Assembly: GCA_937863225.1 (NCBI GenBank)
Contig: CALMEI010000074.1
Span: forward strand, 30,224 to 94,223
From: an uncultured Polaromonas sp.
GTDB lineage: Bacteria > Pseudomonadota > Gammaproteobacteria > Burkholderiales > Burkholderiaceae_C
DNA: 64,000 nucleotides
Reading direction: 5' to 3'
Part shown: in pieces, positions 25,624 to 36,703 of the stretch
Numbering within the stretch: position 1 is the stretch's first letter
Layout: each line of letters begins with the position of its first letter
Notes under the pieces: model-generated
What the model saw: only the letters and a program-made list of their open reading frames with translations
Database searches by the model: none
Told to the model about the DNA's origin: nothing
Position numbers and translations under genes: made by a program

Positions 25624-27705
25624 TTGATTAATAAAGTACTCATAGAAAGCAGTGATGCACCCGACTTTGTGCTGGATTCAGCAACGCGTATCAACGCTAT
25701 CTTTGAAGAACACGGTGTCATAGCTCAACACGATCCATATTTCAAGCCACGTGCTGGGCAAACCGCCATGGCACTTGCAGTAGCCACTGCCATTCAAAAG
25801 GGTGACACCTTGGTCGTTGAAGCTGGAACGGGTGTCGGTAAGACTTATGCCTATCTGGTACCTGCTTTGCTGAGCGGTGAGCGTGTCATCATCTCCACCG
25901 CTACCAAGACATTGCAAGACCAGCTGTTTGGCCGTGATTTACCAAACTTGGTAAACATGTTGGGCTTGCCTGTCAAAACAGCATTGCTAAAGGGACGTTC
26001 AAGCTATTTGTGTACCTATCGTTTGGAGCTGGCGCGCCAAGACTTTAACAGCACCGATAGGGGAATTCATAATACGCTGGCCAAAGTTGAGACTTGGTCG
26101 CTGACCACTGAGAATGGAGATTTGGCAGAGTTGTCAGGATTGGATGAACGATCACCGGTATTGCCCTACATCACATCGAGTCGCGAAAATTGTTTGGGTT
26201 CACAGTGTCCAAAATTTCGCAACTGTCATGTCAATATGGCAAGACGCGAAGCACTGGCAGCAGATGTGGTTGTGATTAACCATCATTTGTTTTTTGCAGA
26301 TTTGGCAGTACGTGATTCAGGCATGGCCGAATTGTTGCCTACGGTTCGAGTTGTGATATTTGATGAAGCGCATCAACTGAACGAAACAGGTGTTCAGTTT
26401 TTAGGAGCACTACTGGGCACCGCCCAAATCATCGATTTAGCGCGTGATGTGTTGACAACAGGTTTGCTGTTGGCACGTGGTTTGTGCGAATGGCGGGAAT
26501 TGGCATCTGATTTAGAAAAAGCTGCACGAGATTTGCGCTTGAGTGTGGGTAAACATGCACCTGGTACAAAGTTGCGGTGGGTAAACACTTTGCCAGAAAA
26601 TGTAGACGAGCACAGCTGGATTGATGCATTGGAGGCAATTTCTACAGCATGTGAAAAATTGGATGTCGCATTGCGAATGGTCAGTGAGTTGGGACCAGAT
26701 TTTGTGCGATTACAAGAGCGTTGTTCGGTGTTACAAGAACGTACCGCATTGTTTAAAGATGCCAACAAAGTTGATACCGTGCGATGGCTTGAAGTGGGAC
26801 AACACATTCGCTTGATTGAATCGCCATTGGATATTGCTCATGCGGTGCAAAGCAAAATGTTGAAACGCAATGATCCCGAAGTGCAGTCGCTGAAAGCGTG
26901 GATTTTTGCATCAGCCACTTTGGGACATGATGCCAATTTGAGTTGGTTCACTGAGCCCTGTGGTTTAACGCAATCAACGATTTTGCAAGTTGAAAGTCCA
27001 TTCAACTATGCCCAACAAGCGGCAATTTTTGTACCAAAAACTTTACCCAAACCCAGCGATCCCACGCACAGCTTGCAAGTAGCCATGTCGGTTGTCGATG
27101 CCATTCGCATCTTGCAGGGCCGTACACTCATCTTGACCACCACACTCAAGGCCATGCGTGTCATTGGAGAGCGTTTGCAACAGGTGTTTGATGCAAATAA
27201 TGGAATCGAAATTTTGATTCAAGGACAACAAACCAAACGGGAATTGTTGGACAGGTTCCGCGAAGGTTCTACACAGGGTCGTGCTGGGTGTGTGCTGGTG
27301 GCATCCGCATCCTTTTGGGAAGGCGTGGATGTGCCTGGTGACGAATTGGCATTGGTCGTCATCGATAAACTGCCATTCCCACCTCCGAACGACCCATTGG
27401 TGGAGGCGCGAAGCAAACGATTGGAGGCTCAAGGACGCAGCGCTTTCAATGATTATTTTGTGCCGGAAGCCTGTGTTGCACTGAAACAAGGTGCGGGCAG
27501 GTTGATACGACGAGAAACCGATATCGGTGTGTTGATGATTTGCGATACGCGATTAACGCAAATGGGATACGGCAGGCGAATCTTGGCTGCTCTGCCGTCA
27601 ATGAGGTTATTGCAAAATGAAGATGACTTAAAACAAACTTTAATGCATCAAATGAAGCATTCTCAAGCCAATCAAGAATCTACCAAAGTTGCCACCAGCT
27701 TTTAG
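25624..27705 (+). CDS. ATP-dependent DNA helicase, XPD/DinG family (YoaA-like)
   Basis: SF2 iron-sulfur helicase, 693 residues. Walker A in VEAGTGVGKTYAYLVPALL near residue 68; four Cys for a 4Fe-4S cluster (SYLC, ENCLGSQC, RNC; about residues 125-203); DEAH in VVIFDEAHQLNETG near 246; late motifs SASFWEGVDVPG and QGAGRLIRRETD. It unwinds DNA in repair and restart. The start is uncertain: the frame begins at TTG with no clear Shine-Dalgarno, and no nearby ATG is in frame, so GTG at about 25666 is another option. Its 3' end overlaps the convergent bamD gene by 26 bp. Confidence 0.9.
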   Translation: MINKVLIESSDAPDFVLDSATRINAIFEEHGVIAQHDPYFKPRAGQTAMALAVATAIQKGDTLVVEAGTGVGKTYAYLVPALLSGERVIISTATKTLQDQLFGRDLPNLVNMLGLPVKTALLKGRSSYLCTYRLELARQDFNSTDRGIHNTLAKVETWSLTTENGDLAELSGLDERSPVLPYITSSRENCLGSQCPKFRNCHVNMARREALAADVVVINHHLFFADLAVRDSGMAELLPTVRVVIFDEAHQLNETGVQFLGALLGTAQIIDLARDVLTTGLLLARGLCEWRELASDLEKAARDLRLSVGKHAPGTKLRWVNTLPENVDEHSWIDALEAISTACEKLDVALRMVSELGPDFVRLQERCSVLQERTALFKDANKVDTVRWLEVGQHIRLIESPLDIAHAVQSKMLKRNDPEVQSLKAWIFASATLGHDANLSWFTEPCGLTQSTILQVESPFNYAQQAAIFVPKTLPKPSDPTHSLQVAMSVVDAIRILQGRTLILTTTLKAMRVIGERLQQVFDANNGIEILIQGQQTKRELLDRFREGSTQGRAGCVLVASASFWEGVDVPGDELALVVIDKLPFPPPNDPLVEARSKRLEAQGRSAFNDYFVPEACVALKQGAGRLIRRETDIGVLMICDTRLTQMGYGRRILAALPSMRLLQNEDDLKQTLMHQMKHSQANQESTKVATSF

Positions 27706-28540
27706 ATCCCACTTGCATACCCTTGCTTAAGAACTCGCTGTTAGGGAATGATGTGGTCATGATACGTTTGGCATCGTCACGTAAATCGTTCATGTTCAAA
27801 GCTTCATACGACTTGTAAACAATGAACATGGCTTCTTCCAAAGCGGGCACATCTCGGTAGTCTGTTATGGCTTGCTGTGCGCGATTGATGGCGGCTACGT
27901 AAGCACCACGTGTAAAGTAGTATCTGGCAACATGCACCTCATGCAAAGCCAGTGAATTAGCAATATAGGTCATGCGTTGACGCGCATCAACAGTATATTT
28001 GGAGTCAGGGAATTTAATCACCAGTTCTTTGTAGGCATCAAATGATTCTTTGCCCGCTTTTTGATCTCGTTCAGATAAGTCTTGGCGTGTAAACGACCCG
28101 AATAAGCCTAAGTTGTCAGCAAATGTCACGGTACCTTTGAGGTACAAGGCGTAGTCAAGCGCAGGGCTGGTAGGATGTAGTTTCATGAAACGGTCAATTG
28201 TGGCCAATGCTGGAGCCAAGTCGCCGTTTTTATATTGAGCGAATGCCTTGTCCAACTGGGCTTGCTGAGCCAAAGGTGTTCCGGCTGCGCGGCCTTCCAA
28301 CTTTTCCAGCAAGGCAATGGCCTTGTCAAAAGCACCGTCGGCCAGTTCAGACTTGGCATCGCTGTAAATTTTGTTAGGGCTGGCGTTAGCGGTTTTGTCA
28401 TCTGGTGTGCTGGAACATGCCACCAAGCCAACGCTCAAAATAAGTGCCGTGATGGTTGGATTTAACAGCTGATTTTTCAATAACGACTGGGGTCGTGCTT
28501 GTAAAGAATCCATTTGCGTTGATAATTTATCGTTAAACAT
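27680..28540 (-). CDS. bamD: Outer membrane assembly lipoprotein BamD
   Basis: Essential TPR lipoprotein of the BAM complex. 286 residues: a signal with lipobox LVAC (Cys near residue 42) followed by SSTPDDK, then TPR-like repeats (KIYSDAKSELADGAFDKAIALLEKLEGR, FMKLHPTSPALDYALYLKG, FDAYKELVIKFPDSKYTVDARQRM). The signal is long; ATG at 28513 (MDSLQARPQ) would give a more normal one and would leave room for a promoter against rluD, whose start is only 14 bp away. It is divergent from rluD, as is usual. Confidence 0.94.
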   Translation of the reverse strand: MFNDKLSTQMDSLQARPQSLLKNQLLNPTITALILSVGLVACSSTPDDKTANASPNKIYSDAKSELADGAFDKAIALLEKLEGRAAGTPLAQQAQLDKAFAQYKNGDLAPALATIDRFMKLHPTSPALDYALYLKGTVTFADNLGLFGSFTRQDLSERDQKAGKESFDAYKELVIKFPDSKYTVDARQRMTYIANSLALHEVHVARYYFTRGAYVAAINRAQQAITDYRDVPALEEAMFIVYKSYEALNMNDLRDDAKRIMTTSFPNSEFLSKGMQVGSKSWWQLW

Positions 28541-28554
28541 AAGAGGCCACCTTC

Positions 28555-29646
28555 TTGAAACAGAGCGAATCCATTATATCGACCGAACGCATATCAAGCG
28601 ATGATGATGCGGTTTTCGCGCATGATATTGGCTTTTCTGACATTGGCTTTGAGGACAGTCAAGAAGATAGGCACGATGAGGCCGAAGAAGAAAACCAAGA
28701 AAAGCGCACATTCATTTGCGATGCCAATGTGCACGGAAAACGTTTGGACGCTGTGCTGGTCCATTTGGTTGAAGAATTTTCGAGAAGCTATTTACAGCAA
28801 CTGATCGAACGTGGGGCAGCAACACTCAATTCACAAGTGGTACAAAAAGCTGCCACAAAAATCAAAGCTGGAGACACAGTCACTATTGTTTTGCATGCCA
28901 CTCCGCAAAGCCAAGCATTTAAGCCGGAGTCCTTAGACATTGATGTCGTCTATGAAGATGCACATTTGATGGTGATCAATAAGCCCGCCGGTTTGGTGGT
29001 TCATCCTGCTCCAGGCAATTGGTCTGGAACTTTGCTAAACGGTCTTTTGCATCGTGACAAAGGCGCAATTTTGCTCCCTAGAGCGGGCATTGTGCACCGT
29101 TTAGACAAAGATACCAGTGGCCTCATGGTGGTTGCGCGTTCACGGCAAGCGATGGATGCGTTGGTCAAAAAAATTGCTGACCGACAAGTGAACAGGCAAT
29201 ATGTGGCATTGGCGCACCAATCTTGGGTGGGTGCGAAAACTGTGGATGTCGATCAGGCCATTGGACGCGATCCGCGTAATCGATTGCGAATGTCTGTGGT
29301 TGACCTTCACAAAACCAGTGGCAAATTGGCAAAAACCACCATCACATTGCTACAAAACGCAGATCAATCGTGTTTGGTTCAATGCCGATTGCATACGGGC
29401 CGTACACATCAAATACGGGTGCATATGGCGTATTTGGGACATCCTTTGGTGGCAGATGTGGTTTATGGTGGGACGTCACTCGCCGGACTGAAACGTCAAG
29501 CACTTCACGCAAGCAAATTGTCTTTTGAACACCCGATAACGTCAGAGCTTATGCAATTTGAATCAAAATTGCCTATGGACATGTCACAAGCACTGGATGC
29601 ATTGGGGCTGGTATACTCTGCTACAGAGAACCGCGCTGTACCTTGA
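28555..29646 (+). CDS. rluD: 23S rRNA pseudouridine synthase RluD
   Basis: Makes pseudouridines 1911, 1915 and 1917 of 23S rRNA. 363 residues: an acidic N-terminal extension (about 50 residues), S4 domain (LDAVLVHLVEEFSRSYLQQLIERGAATLN), catalytic HRLDKDTSGLMVVA near residue 182, and TGRTHQIRVHMAYLGHPLVAD. The start is TTG with AAGAGG 7 bp before it; no closer ATG is in frame before the S4 domain. Confidence 0.93.
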   Translation: MKQSESIISTERISSDDDAVFAHDIGFSDIGFEDSQEDRHDEAEEENQEKRTFICDANVHGKRLDAVLVHLVEEFSRSYLQQLIERGAATLNSQVVQKAATKIKAGDTVTIVLHATPQSQAFKPESLDIDVVYEDAHLMVINKPAGLVVHPAPGNWSGTLLNGLLHRDKGAILLPRAGIVHRLDKDTSGLMVVARSRQAMDALVKKIADRQVNRQYVALAHQSWVGAKTVDVDQAIGRDPRNRLRMSVVDLHKTSGKLAKTTITLLQNADQSCLVQCRLHTGRTHQIRVHMAYLGHPLVADVVYGGTSLAGLKRQALHASKLSFEHPITSELMQFESKLPMDMSQALDALGLVYSATENRAVP

Positions 29647-29741
29647 TGTAGACCGTGAATAACAAGATAGTCGGAATCAAATTTCAACGTGCAGGTTGAA
29701 AGATTTTTCTACCAAGCATGTTGTCGCTGATGGAAGTTGAA

Positions 29742-29759
29742 TATATCGCAAGCGATATA
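29742..29759. other. Perfect AT-rich hairpin between rluD and scpB
   Basis: TATATCG and CGATATA pair perfectly around CAAG, in the 199 bp gap. It could be an operator for a dimeric regulator of scpB, or an mRNA hairpin; the stem is AT-rich and there is no T run. Confidence 0.3.
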
Positions 29760-29845
29760 CCTTTCTAATATAAGCAGTAATCACGCACGACCGCGTGGCA
29801 AGCACACTTGAATGAAGCAAACCAAATTGCCTAAAAATTAGTACT

Positions 29846-30511
29846 ATGAATACTTCGGATGCCAAACGTATTCTTGAAACCGCGTTGATTTGTGCGCAAC
29901 AGCCAATGCGGTTGACGGATATGCACATTTTGTTTAACGACGAAATTGGAGCAGATACCCTGAAAGTCATGCTCTATGAATTGCAACAAGAATGGGGTCT
30001 CAAGGGGGTGGAATTGGTTCAAGTGGCGTCCGGGTGGCGATTTCAAAGTCGGCCTGAAATGCGCGAATATTTGGATCGTCTGACGCCTGAGAAGCCACCT
30101 AAATACACCCGTGCCGTGCTGGAAACTTTGGCGATCATTGCTTATCGTCAACCCACTACCAGGGCCGACATGGAAGATATTCGTGGTGTGACCATCAATA
30201 CCTTGATCATTAAACAGTTAGAAGACCGAGGCTGGATTGAAGTGATAGGGCACAGAGAAACAGTTGGTCGACCTGCTTTGTTTGCAACCACGCGACAATT
30301 TTTAGACGATTTGGGAATATCGTCATTGGACCAATTGCCTGAAGTTGGGCCATTGCAGGAACAGATTTTGGCAAGTTTAAATGTTGAACCATTCGAAGTT
30401 GACAGCACCTCAGACCGGCAGGCCGAATTGCCCATGTCCGTCAATGCAGAAACACAGAACGCATCACCCACTGCCGAACTAGAAAGTTCCAAGGAAATAC
30501 AAGCCGATTAA
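29846..30511 (+). CDS. scpB: Segregation and condensation protein ScpB
   Basis: Partner of SMC and ScpA in chromosome condensation. 221 residues with tandem winged helices: [22 protein letters not shown] at the start, [27 protein letters not shown] and [25 protein letters not shown], followed by a variable acidic tail. It is upstream of rluB, a pairing widely seen in bacteria (scpB-rluB). The gap to rluB is 65 bp. Confidence 0.94.
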   Translation: MNTSDAKRILETALICAQQPMRLTDMHILFNDEIGADTLKVMLYELQQEWGLKGVELVQVASGWRFQSRPEMREYLDRLTPEKPPKYTRAVLETLAIIAYRQPTTRADMEDIRGVTINTLIIKQLEDRGWIEVIGHRETVGRPALFATTRQFLDDLGISSLDQLPEVGPLQEQILASLNVEPFEVDSTSDRQAELPMSVNAETQNASPTAELESSKEIQAD

Positions 30512-30576
30512 GCATGGTTTTAGCATCACGCTTAAACGCATCGCTTTGAAAATTACACAGACCTAAAAGTGAAAAT

Positions 30577-31821
30577 ATGGAAGACAATTTGTTACCTGAA
30601 GATGTAGGTTTGCCGCAAAACGAAGCTGAGCAAAAAGACAAAGCATTGGTTCAGCCAGCCGATGATTTAATCGCTTTTGATGACATTGTTTCAGGGCGTT
30701 TTGATGCCGAGGATGACAATGTCACAGCACCTAAGCGCGTGTTACTGCCGCAAGTTGAGCAACCCAAGTTGCATAAAGTGCTGGCGCAAGCAGGCATGGG
30801 TTCGCGACTGGAAATGGAGCAGCTCATCTTGGAAGGACGGATTTCCGTCAACAACGAACCTGCGCACATTGGGCAACGGATTCAACTGGGTGATCAAGTC
30901 AAAGTCAATGGCAAACCCATTAAATACCGAATAGCGCCACCCCCAACCCGTGTCATTGCGTACCACAAACCAGCGGGGGAAGTGGTGACCCATGATGATC
31001 CACAAAACCGTCCCACAGTGTTTCGCAAATTGCCCAAGTTGTACCAAGGCAAGTGGCAATCGGTGGGTCGATTGGATTTGAACACCGAAGGCCTGTTGCT
31101 CTTTAGCAGCTCTGGCGAATTGGCCAATAACCTAATGCACCCGCGTTTTGGCCTAGAACGTGAGTACGCGGTTCGTGTGTTGGGACGTCTGGATAAAGAA
31201 GAAAAACAAAAGTTACTTGATGGCGTGCAATTGGATGACGGTTTGGCACAATTTGGATCAATTGAAGACGGCGGCGGCGAAGGTGCAAATTGCTGGTACA
31301 AAGTCACCATTTCAGAAGGTCGAAACCGCGAAGTGCGCCGCATGTTGGAATCGGTTGGGCATGCTGTCAGCCGTTTGATTCGCATACGCTATGGTGCCAT
31401 GGTGCTACCTAAAGGATTAAAGCGTGGTGCATGGATGGAATTGGGTGAGTCCGATATACAAGCGTTGGTACGGGCGGTGAACGCTGCTTCCCCTTCACAA
31501 CGACCAGCAAACCGTGCAGAGGGTGGAGAACATCCAGGTGGTGGTGGCACAGGCAATCGCAACAACCGTAACCGCAACCGTGGCAATCGTGGAAACAATG
31601 TCAATGGCGGGAAAGTTGGGGGTAGAGGCATGTCTGCGCGCTCAGGCGGGCAAACTCAGTCCCGTTCCAAAGCGCCAGACAACCGCCAGCCTGACCCGTT
31701 AAAGACCTCGCAGGGCTATATCGGTGCTGACAGTCTGAACCAGCAAAGGCAGCAGCGACGTGCCAGTTCTGGCTCGGGTTCGGGTGGCAATGGTGCGCGC
31801 CGCGCCTCACGCCGCCCATAA
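30577..31821 (+). CDS. rluB: 23S rRNA pseudouridine synthase RluB
   Basis: Modifies U2605 of 23S rRNA. 414 residues: acidic N-terminal segment (about 65 residues), S4 domain ([29 protein letters not shown]), catalytic [18 protein letters not shown] near residue 165, and [27 protein letters not shown]. The C-terminal 120 residues are Gly/Asn/Arg-rich ([16 protein letters not shown]), a low-complexity RNA-binding tail like that of RhlE in this genome. It is downstream of scpB. Confidence 0.94.
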   Translation: MEDNLLPEDVGLPQNEAEQKDKALVQPADDLIAFDDIVSGRFDAEDDNVTAPKRVLLPQVEQPKLHKVLAQAGMGSRLEMEQLILEGRISVNNEPAHIGQRIQLGDQVKVNGKPIKYRIAPPPTRVIAYHKPAGEVVTHDDPQNRPTVFRKLPKLYQGKWQSVGRLDLNTEGLLLFSSSGELANNLMHPRFGLEREYAVRVLGRLDKEEKQKLLDGVQLDDGLAQFGSIEDGGGEGANCWYKVTISEGRNREVRRMLESVGHAVSRLIRIRYGAMVLPKGLKRGAWMELGESDIQALVRAVNAASPSQRPANRAEGGEHPGGGGTGNRNNRNRNRGNRGNNVNGGKVGGRGMSARSGGQTQSRSKAPDNRQPDPLKTSQGYIGADSLNQQRQQRRASSGSGSGGNGARRASRRP

Positions 31822-31879
31822 GCATGTAAATGCCAAAACACAGCTGGCTTCATGTTGTATCGGGTTGTTGGTCGTTTTA

Positions 31880-31941
31880 TATGAAAAATTGGGCTGTATC
31901 TGGCATATATATTGCCTAGTGTGCTATTAAAACAATAGCAA
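31880..31941 (-). repeat. Palindromic interspersed repeat, intergenic copy
   Basis: On the plus strand: TATGAAAAATTGGGCTGTATC, GGCATATATATTGCCTA, then GCTATTAAAACAATAGCA. It lies between rluB and ndk. Confidence 0.85.
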
Positions 31942-32105
31942 TTGGTTTCTTGCAATAATCCCAAAATTGGCGGTGATTTAGAGAAACTGGCTATAGAACG
32001 CAGCATTAGCAAGTTAAAATAGAGGGCTTGCTGTTAATTTTGAAATCAAACGATTTGAAACCATGGCAATCTAAAGACTTAACTCGTATCAAGGAAACTT
32101 ACAAA

Positions 32106-32531
32106 ATGGCTATCGAACGCACTCTCTCCATCATCAAACCTGACGCCGTTGCTAAAAACGTGATCGGTCAAATTTACGCTCGTTTTGAAGCTGCAGGCTT
32201 GAAAGTTGTTGCCGCCAAAATGGCACACCTCTCCCGTGGTGAAGCAGAAGCTTTTTATGCGGTTCACAAAGCACGTCCATTTTTCAACGACTTGGTCAGT
32301 TTCATGATTTCTGGCCCAGTGATGATTCAAGCATTAGAAGGCGAAGGCGCGATATTGAAAAATCGCGATTTAATGGGCGCAACCGACCCAAAGAAGGCCG
32401 ACAAAGGCACCATTCGCGCTGACTTTGCAGACAGCATTGATGCCAATGCGGTACACGGTTCGGATGCCGCAGAAACAGCAGCGCAAGAAATTGCCTTCTT
32501 TTTCCCGGGCATGAACGTCTACGCACGTTAA
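32106..32531 (+). CDS. ndk: Nucleoside diphosphate kinase
   Basis: Balances NTP pools by phosphate transfer through a phosphohistidine. 141 residues, normal length, starting [21 protein letters not shown], with [17 protein letters not shown] and the catalytic His in [12 protein letters not shown]. The start at 32106 has AAGGAA upstream and fits the family; an in-frame upstream ATG at 32028 would add 26 unconserved residues. First gene of the ndk-rlmN-pilW-rodZ-ispG-hisS run. Confidence 0.97.
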   Translation: MAIERTLSIIKPDAVAKNVIGQIYARFEAAGLKVVAAKMAHLSRGEAEAFYAVHKARPFFNDLVSFMISGPVMIQALEGEGAILKNRDLMGATDPKKADKGTIRADFADSIDANAVHGSDAAETAAQEIAFFFPGMNVYAR

Positions 32532-32600
32532 TCGTGTTTGCTGCGACGGTCTTCTGCTCATTTCACATCGCTCTAATCATCTTTTAGACGACCCCTATGT

Positions 32601-33704
32601 ATGACGGTCAACCTACTCGATTTTGATCGCCAGGGGTTGATCGCTTATTGTGAGCAGTTAGGCGAAAAAAGCTTCAGAGCGACGCAGCTTTTTCGTTGGA
32701 TACACCAAAAAGGCGAGTCAGATTTTGCTAAAATGAGCGATTTGGCCAAGCCTTTGCGCGATAAATTGGCACAAAATGCCCATGTGCAAGGCTTGCCCAT
32801 CATCAGCCAAAAAGAATCCAGTGATGGAACCATTAAATGGTTGTTTGATGTGGGTGGCGGCAATGCAGTCGAATCGGTGTTTATTCCAGAGGACACGCGC
32901 GGAACTTTATGCATCTCTTCACAAGCCGGGTGCGCAGTTGGGTGTCGGTTTTGTTCAACTGGGCACCAAGGCTTTAGCCGAAATTTAACGACGGCCGAAA
33001 TCATCAGTCAACTGTGGTTTGCAGAGCATTATTTGCGTAAGCACTTGGCTTCAGAGGAGCGCGTTATCTCTAACGTGGTCATGATGGGCATGGGCGAACC
33101 CTTGCAAAATTATGCGGCCTTGGTGCCAGCCTTGCGTGCGATGTTGGACGATCATGGTTATGGGTTGTCCAGACGCCGTTTGACGGTGTCGACTTCGGGT
33201 GTTGTCCCGATGATAGACCGCTTGGCTGCGGATTGTCCTGTAGCGTTGGCTGTCTCATTGCATGCGCCAACGGATTCTTTGCGTGACAACTTGGTACCGA
33301 TTAACCAAAAATACCCGATTGCAGAACTGCTTGATGCCTGTCAACGGTACTTGGCATTTGCACCGCGCGATTTCATCACATTTGAATATTGCATGTTAGA
33401 TGGCGTCAACGACAGCTTAGAGCATGCCAAGCAGTTGGTCGAATTGGTTAAAAGCCATGCTGGCAAAGGCATTCCTTGCAAATTCAATTTGATTCCTTTT
33501 AACCCGTTCCCAGCTTCTGGCTTGTTGTGTTCATCAAAGAGCCAAGTGCAGGCTTTTGCCAAAGTTCTGAGCGATGCGGGTATAGTGACAACTGTGCGCA
33601 AAACCCGTGGTGATGACATCGACGCGGCGTGTGGACAGCTGGCCGGTGAGGTGATTGACAGAACCAAAGTGATTATTCGCATGAAACAAAGGAAGATTGA
33701 ATGA
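32601..33704 (+). CDS. rlmN: 23S rRNA/tRNA adenine C2-methyltransferase RlmN
   Basis: Radical SAM enzyme that methylates A2503 of 23S rRNA and A37 of some tRNAs. 367 residues: CxxxCxxC in [13 protein letters not shown] near residue 112, [10 protein letters not shown], and the C-terminal methyl-carrying Cys in [12 protein letters not shown]. Its last 4 bp overlap pilW (ATGA), indicating coupling. Confidence 0.96.
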   Translation: MTVNLLDFDRQGLIAYCEQLGEKSFRATQLFRWIHQKGESDFAKMSDLAKPLRDKLAQNAHVQGLPIISQKESSDGTIKWLFDVGGGNAVESVFIPEDTRGTLCISSQAGCAVGCRFCSTGHQGFSRNLTTAEIISQLWFAEHYLRKHLASEERVISNVVMMGMGEPLQNYAALVPALRAMLDDHGYGLSRRRLTVSTSGVVPMIDRLAADCPVALAVSLHAPTDSLRDNLVPINQKYPIAELLDACQRYLAFAPRDFITFEYCMLDGVNDSLEHAKQLVELVKSHAGKGIPCKFNLIPFNPFPASGLLCSSKSQVQAFAKVLSDAGIVTTVRKTRGDDIDAACGQLAGEVIDRTKVIIRMKQRKIE

Positions 33705-34507
33705 CAGTCAGTAAAAAATCTCTTTTCGCAATAGCCACACTGTTCTTTGTCATAACTGGGCTCAGTGGGTGCGCGACCGAACCTACAAGTGCAACCGGCC
33801 AAGCGGATTTGGCAACGGCATCAGATGAAACAGAACAGCAAAAACGCGCAAAAATCAGGCTGGAATTGGCACAAGGGTATTTAGAACAAGGACAACTCAC
33901 GGTTGCTTTGGACGAAGTTAAATTGGCCATCAATGCCGATCCCAGATCGACTGATGCATATAACTTACGTGGCTTGATTTACATGCGACTGAACGACTTG
34001 GGCTTGGCCCGTGACAGTTTTACACGAGCAGCAAGTTTGAATCCACGAGATGGCAATGTGCTGCACAATATGGGATGGTTGTCTTGCCAAGAAGCACGTT
34101 ACACAGAGTCAATCGCATTTTTTGACCGCGCCTTGGCCAGCCCTGCATATCAGGGGCAAGCCAATACCTGGCTCACAAAAGGCGTTTGTTACTTGCGTGC
34201 TGGCGACAAACGTCAAGCCGAAGCCAGTTTCTCACGGGCTTTGGAATTTGACGCAGCCAATCCGATTACTGGCTATAACTTGGCGAATTTAATGTACCAG
34301 CGTCAAGAATTGGTACGCGCACAGTTTTACATACGCCGCTTGAATAACAGTGAATTTGCAAATGCCGAATCTTTGTGGTTGGCTGCCAAAATTGAAAGAA
34401 AACTTGGCAATCAACAGGGCGTCACACAATTGGGTGAAAGTTTGAAAAAGCGGTTTCCTGAATCTAAAGAAATGACCATGTTCGATCGGGGTTTATTTAA
34501 TGACTAA
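33701..34507 (+). CDS. pilW: Type IV pilus biogenesis/stability lipoprotein PilW (PilF)
   Basis: TPR pilotin-type lipoprotein that helps the PilQ secretin assemble in the outer membrane. 268 residues: lipobox in GLSGCATEP (Cys near 24), then TPRs ([83 protein letters not shown]). It overlaps rlmN by 4 bp and rodZ by 8 bp. Other pilus genes are not in the window. Confidence 0.92.
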   Translation: MTVSKKSLFAIATLFFVITGLSGCATEPTSATGQADLATASDETEQQKRAKIRLELAQGYLEQGQLTVALDEVKLAINADPRSTDAYNLRGLIYMRLNDLGLARDSFTRAASLNPRDGNVLHNMGWLSCQEARYTESIAFFDRALASPAYQGQANTWLTKGVCYLRAGDKRQAEASFSRALEFDAANPITGYNLANLMYQRQELVRAQFYIRRLNNSEFANAESLWLAAKIERKLGNQQGVTQLGESLKKRFPESKEMTMFDRGLFND

Positions 34508-35432
34508 CGAATCACAAGAATTAATCCATACGCCAGAAGCGCCGAATATTCTGGCCGAGCAGGATGTGCAGAGCGAATCAGCACCAGAAATAAGTACACA
34601 GGAGCAACCGCAATTAAGTGCTGGTCAGCTGATCAAACAAGCTCGTACCAACGCAGGTTTGCACATTGCAGCTTTGGCAGTTACTTTAAAAGTACCTGTG
34701 AAACGACTCGAAGCGCTGGAAGACGACAACTTAAACGTGTTACCCGATATGGTGTTTGTGCGTGCTTTGGCAGCCAGTGTTTGCAACACACTCAAAATTG
34801 ACCCTGAACCGATTTTGGCGTTAATGCCCAAGACTGGTTCGACACGATTAGACACAGCCAGCCAATCCATTGACACACCCTTACGTTCAGCTTTATCCAA
34901 TGACAAAGTGAACCCCTTGGATTTAATAAAAACACCATGGATGATAGGTGGCGCCGTGCTGTTGTTGGGCGCAGCTGCCATCTATTTTTGGCCGGCCATG
35001 AAATCGGACAGCGCCAAGACCATTCAAGAGTCGAAAGCATCTGGTGCATCTGAGATGGCAACAAAAGAGTCCAATGCCATTTCAGTGACGCCAATTGTTG
35101 CGACACCTGTATTGGCGGCAAACGCAGCGGCCGGGATGACCACCACTGCCAATCAACCGAGTACATCGAGTACATCGACCAACACGGCAGCGACCGATGG
35201 TATTGTGACATTCAAGGCCACTGGGGATACTTGGATAGAAGTCAAAGATGCCAAAGGGAACACGGTTTTTAAACAGCTCATGAAAGCAGGTGAAAGCGCC
35301 GGAGCGAATGGTGTTTTACCTTTGTCAGTGACGGTTGGCAGCACCAATTACACGCAAGTGATGGTTCGTGGTGTGCCGAAAGATTTAACAAAAATTGCAA
35401 AAAATGAAGTTGCATTTTTTGAGGTGAAGTAA
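34500..35432 (+). CDS. rodZ: RodZ-like helix-turn-helix membrane protein
   Basis: Cell-shape protein that links MreB to the inner membrane. 310 residues: cytoplasmic HTH ([35 protein letters not shown], about 40-76), a single membrane span ([18 protein letters not shown] near 147-165), a Ser/Thr/Ala-rich linker and a periplasmic DUF4115-type beta domain ([30 protein letters not shown]). It overlaps pilW at its start and shares one base with ispG at its stop (TAATG). Confidence 0.92.
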   Translation: MTNESQELIHTPEAPNILAEQDVQSESAPEISTQEQPQLSAGQLIKQARTNAGLHIAALAVTLKVPVKRLEALEDDNLNVLPDMVFVRALAASVCNTLKIDPEPILALMPKTGSTRLDTASQSIDTPLRSALSNDKVNPLDLIKTPWMIGGAVLLLGAAAIYFWPAMKSDSAKTIQESKASGASEMATKESNAISVTPIVATPVLAANAAAGMTTTANQPSTSSTSTNTAATDGIVTFKATGDTWIEVKDAKGNTVFKQLMKAGESAGANGVLPLSVTVGSTNYTQVMVRGVPKDLTKIAKNEVAFFEVK

Positions 35433-36703
35433 TGCAGTCAACTTTGCCAGTTATAGAACCCATTCCCATCGCCAGTCCAACGGTAAAACACACGCGCCAA
35501 GCGTCTGTGGTTTGGGGTTCTCGTATAGTGACGGTGGGTGGTGATGCACCTGTTCGGGTGCAATCCATGACCAACACCGATACAGTGGATGCCGTCGGCA
35601 CCGCGATTCAAATCAAAGAACTGGCCAATGCAGGCTCTGAAATGGTGCGCATCACGGTCAATACGCCCGAAGCGGCAGCCCAAGTGCCCTATATCCGCGA
35701 GCAATTGGATCGCATGGGCATCGATGTCCCCTTGATTGGCGATTTCCATTACAACGGGCATCGCTTGCTGACTGATTTCCCAGATTGTGCACAAGCCTTG
35801 TCGAAGTACCGCATCAATCCAGGTAATGTGGGTAAAGGTGATAAAAAAGACAAACAATTCGGTCAAATGATTGAAGCGGCGGTACGTTGGAACAAAGCGG
35901 TTCGCATCGGTGTCAATTGGGGTAGTTTGGACCAGGACCTGTTGGCGCATTTGATGGATGAAAATTCCAAACGCAGCACCCCGTGGGATGTGAAATCGGT
36001 GATGTTTGAAGCCTTGGTTTCTTCGGCAATCGATTCAGCCAAGCAGGCAGAATCTTTTGGGTTAAATGGTAATCAAATTATTTTGTCTTGCAAAGTCAGT
36101 GGTGTGCAAGACTTGATTTCAGTCTACCGTGGCTTGGCCAAACGCTGCGACTACGCTTTGCATCTGGGTTTGACCGAAGCGGGGATGGGGACCAAAGGCA
36201 CGGTTGCGTCGGCATCGGCTTTGTCGGTTTTGTTGCAAGAAGGCATTGGTGACACCATTCGCGTATCACTCACGCCGCAGCCTAACGAATCACGCACGCA
36301 AGAAGTGGTCATTGCATCTGAAATTTTGCAATCCTTGGGACTGCGCAGTTTTGTGCCCAGCGTGACCGCCTGCCCAGGTTGTGGCAGAACCACCAGCACC
36401 ACCTTTCAGTCTTTGACACAACAAATTGATGATTTTTTACGTGCCCAAATGCCCGTGTGGAAAGACAAATATGCGGGCGTTGAAAAAATGAAAGTTGCAG
36501 TCATGGGTTGTATTGTGAATGGACCAGGCGAGAGCAAACATGCCGATATTGGCATCAGCTTACCTGGTACAGGCGAAGCGCCTGCAGCACCTGTTTACAT
36601 TAATGGTGAAAAAAGCGTCACATTACGCGGCGACAACATCGCTCAAGAATTTCAAACCATTGTTCAAAACTACATTGACAATCGCTACGGTAATAAACAA
36701 TGA
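35432..36703 (+). CDS. ispG: 4-hydroxy-3-methylbut-2-enyl-diphosphate synthase IspG
   Basis: Iron-sulfur enzyme of the non-mevalonate isoprenoid pathway. 423 residues: N-terminal [28 protein letters not shown]-barrel GDFHYNGH and NPGNVG, and the three 4Fe-4S cysteines in [12 protein letters not shown] and [10 protein letters not shown]. The length fits the beta/gammaproteobacterial form. It is coupled to rodZ (stop and start share a base) and overlaps hisS by 4 bp. Confidence 0.97.
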   Translation: MQSTLPVIEPIPIASPTVKHTRQASVVWGSRIVTVGGDAPVRVQSMTNTDTVDAVGTAIQIKELANAGSEMVRITVNTPEAAAQVPYIREQLDRMGIDVPLIGDFHYNGHRLLTDFPDCAQALSKYRINPGNVGKGDKKDKQFGQMIEAAVRWNKAVRIGVNWGSLDQDLLAHLMDENSKRSTPWDVKSVMFEALVSSAIDSAKQAESFGLNGNQIILSCKVSGVQDLISVYRGLAKRCDYALHLGLTEAGMGTKGTVASASALSVLLQEGIGDTIRVSLTPQPNESRTQEVVIASEILQSLGLRSFVPSVTACPGCGRTTSTTFQSLTQQIDDFLRAQMPVWKDKYAGVEKMKVAVMGCIVNGPGESKHADIGISLPGTGEAPAAPVYINGEKSVTLRGDNIAQEFQTIVQNYIDNRYGNKQ

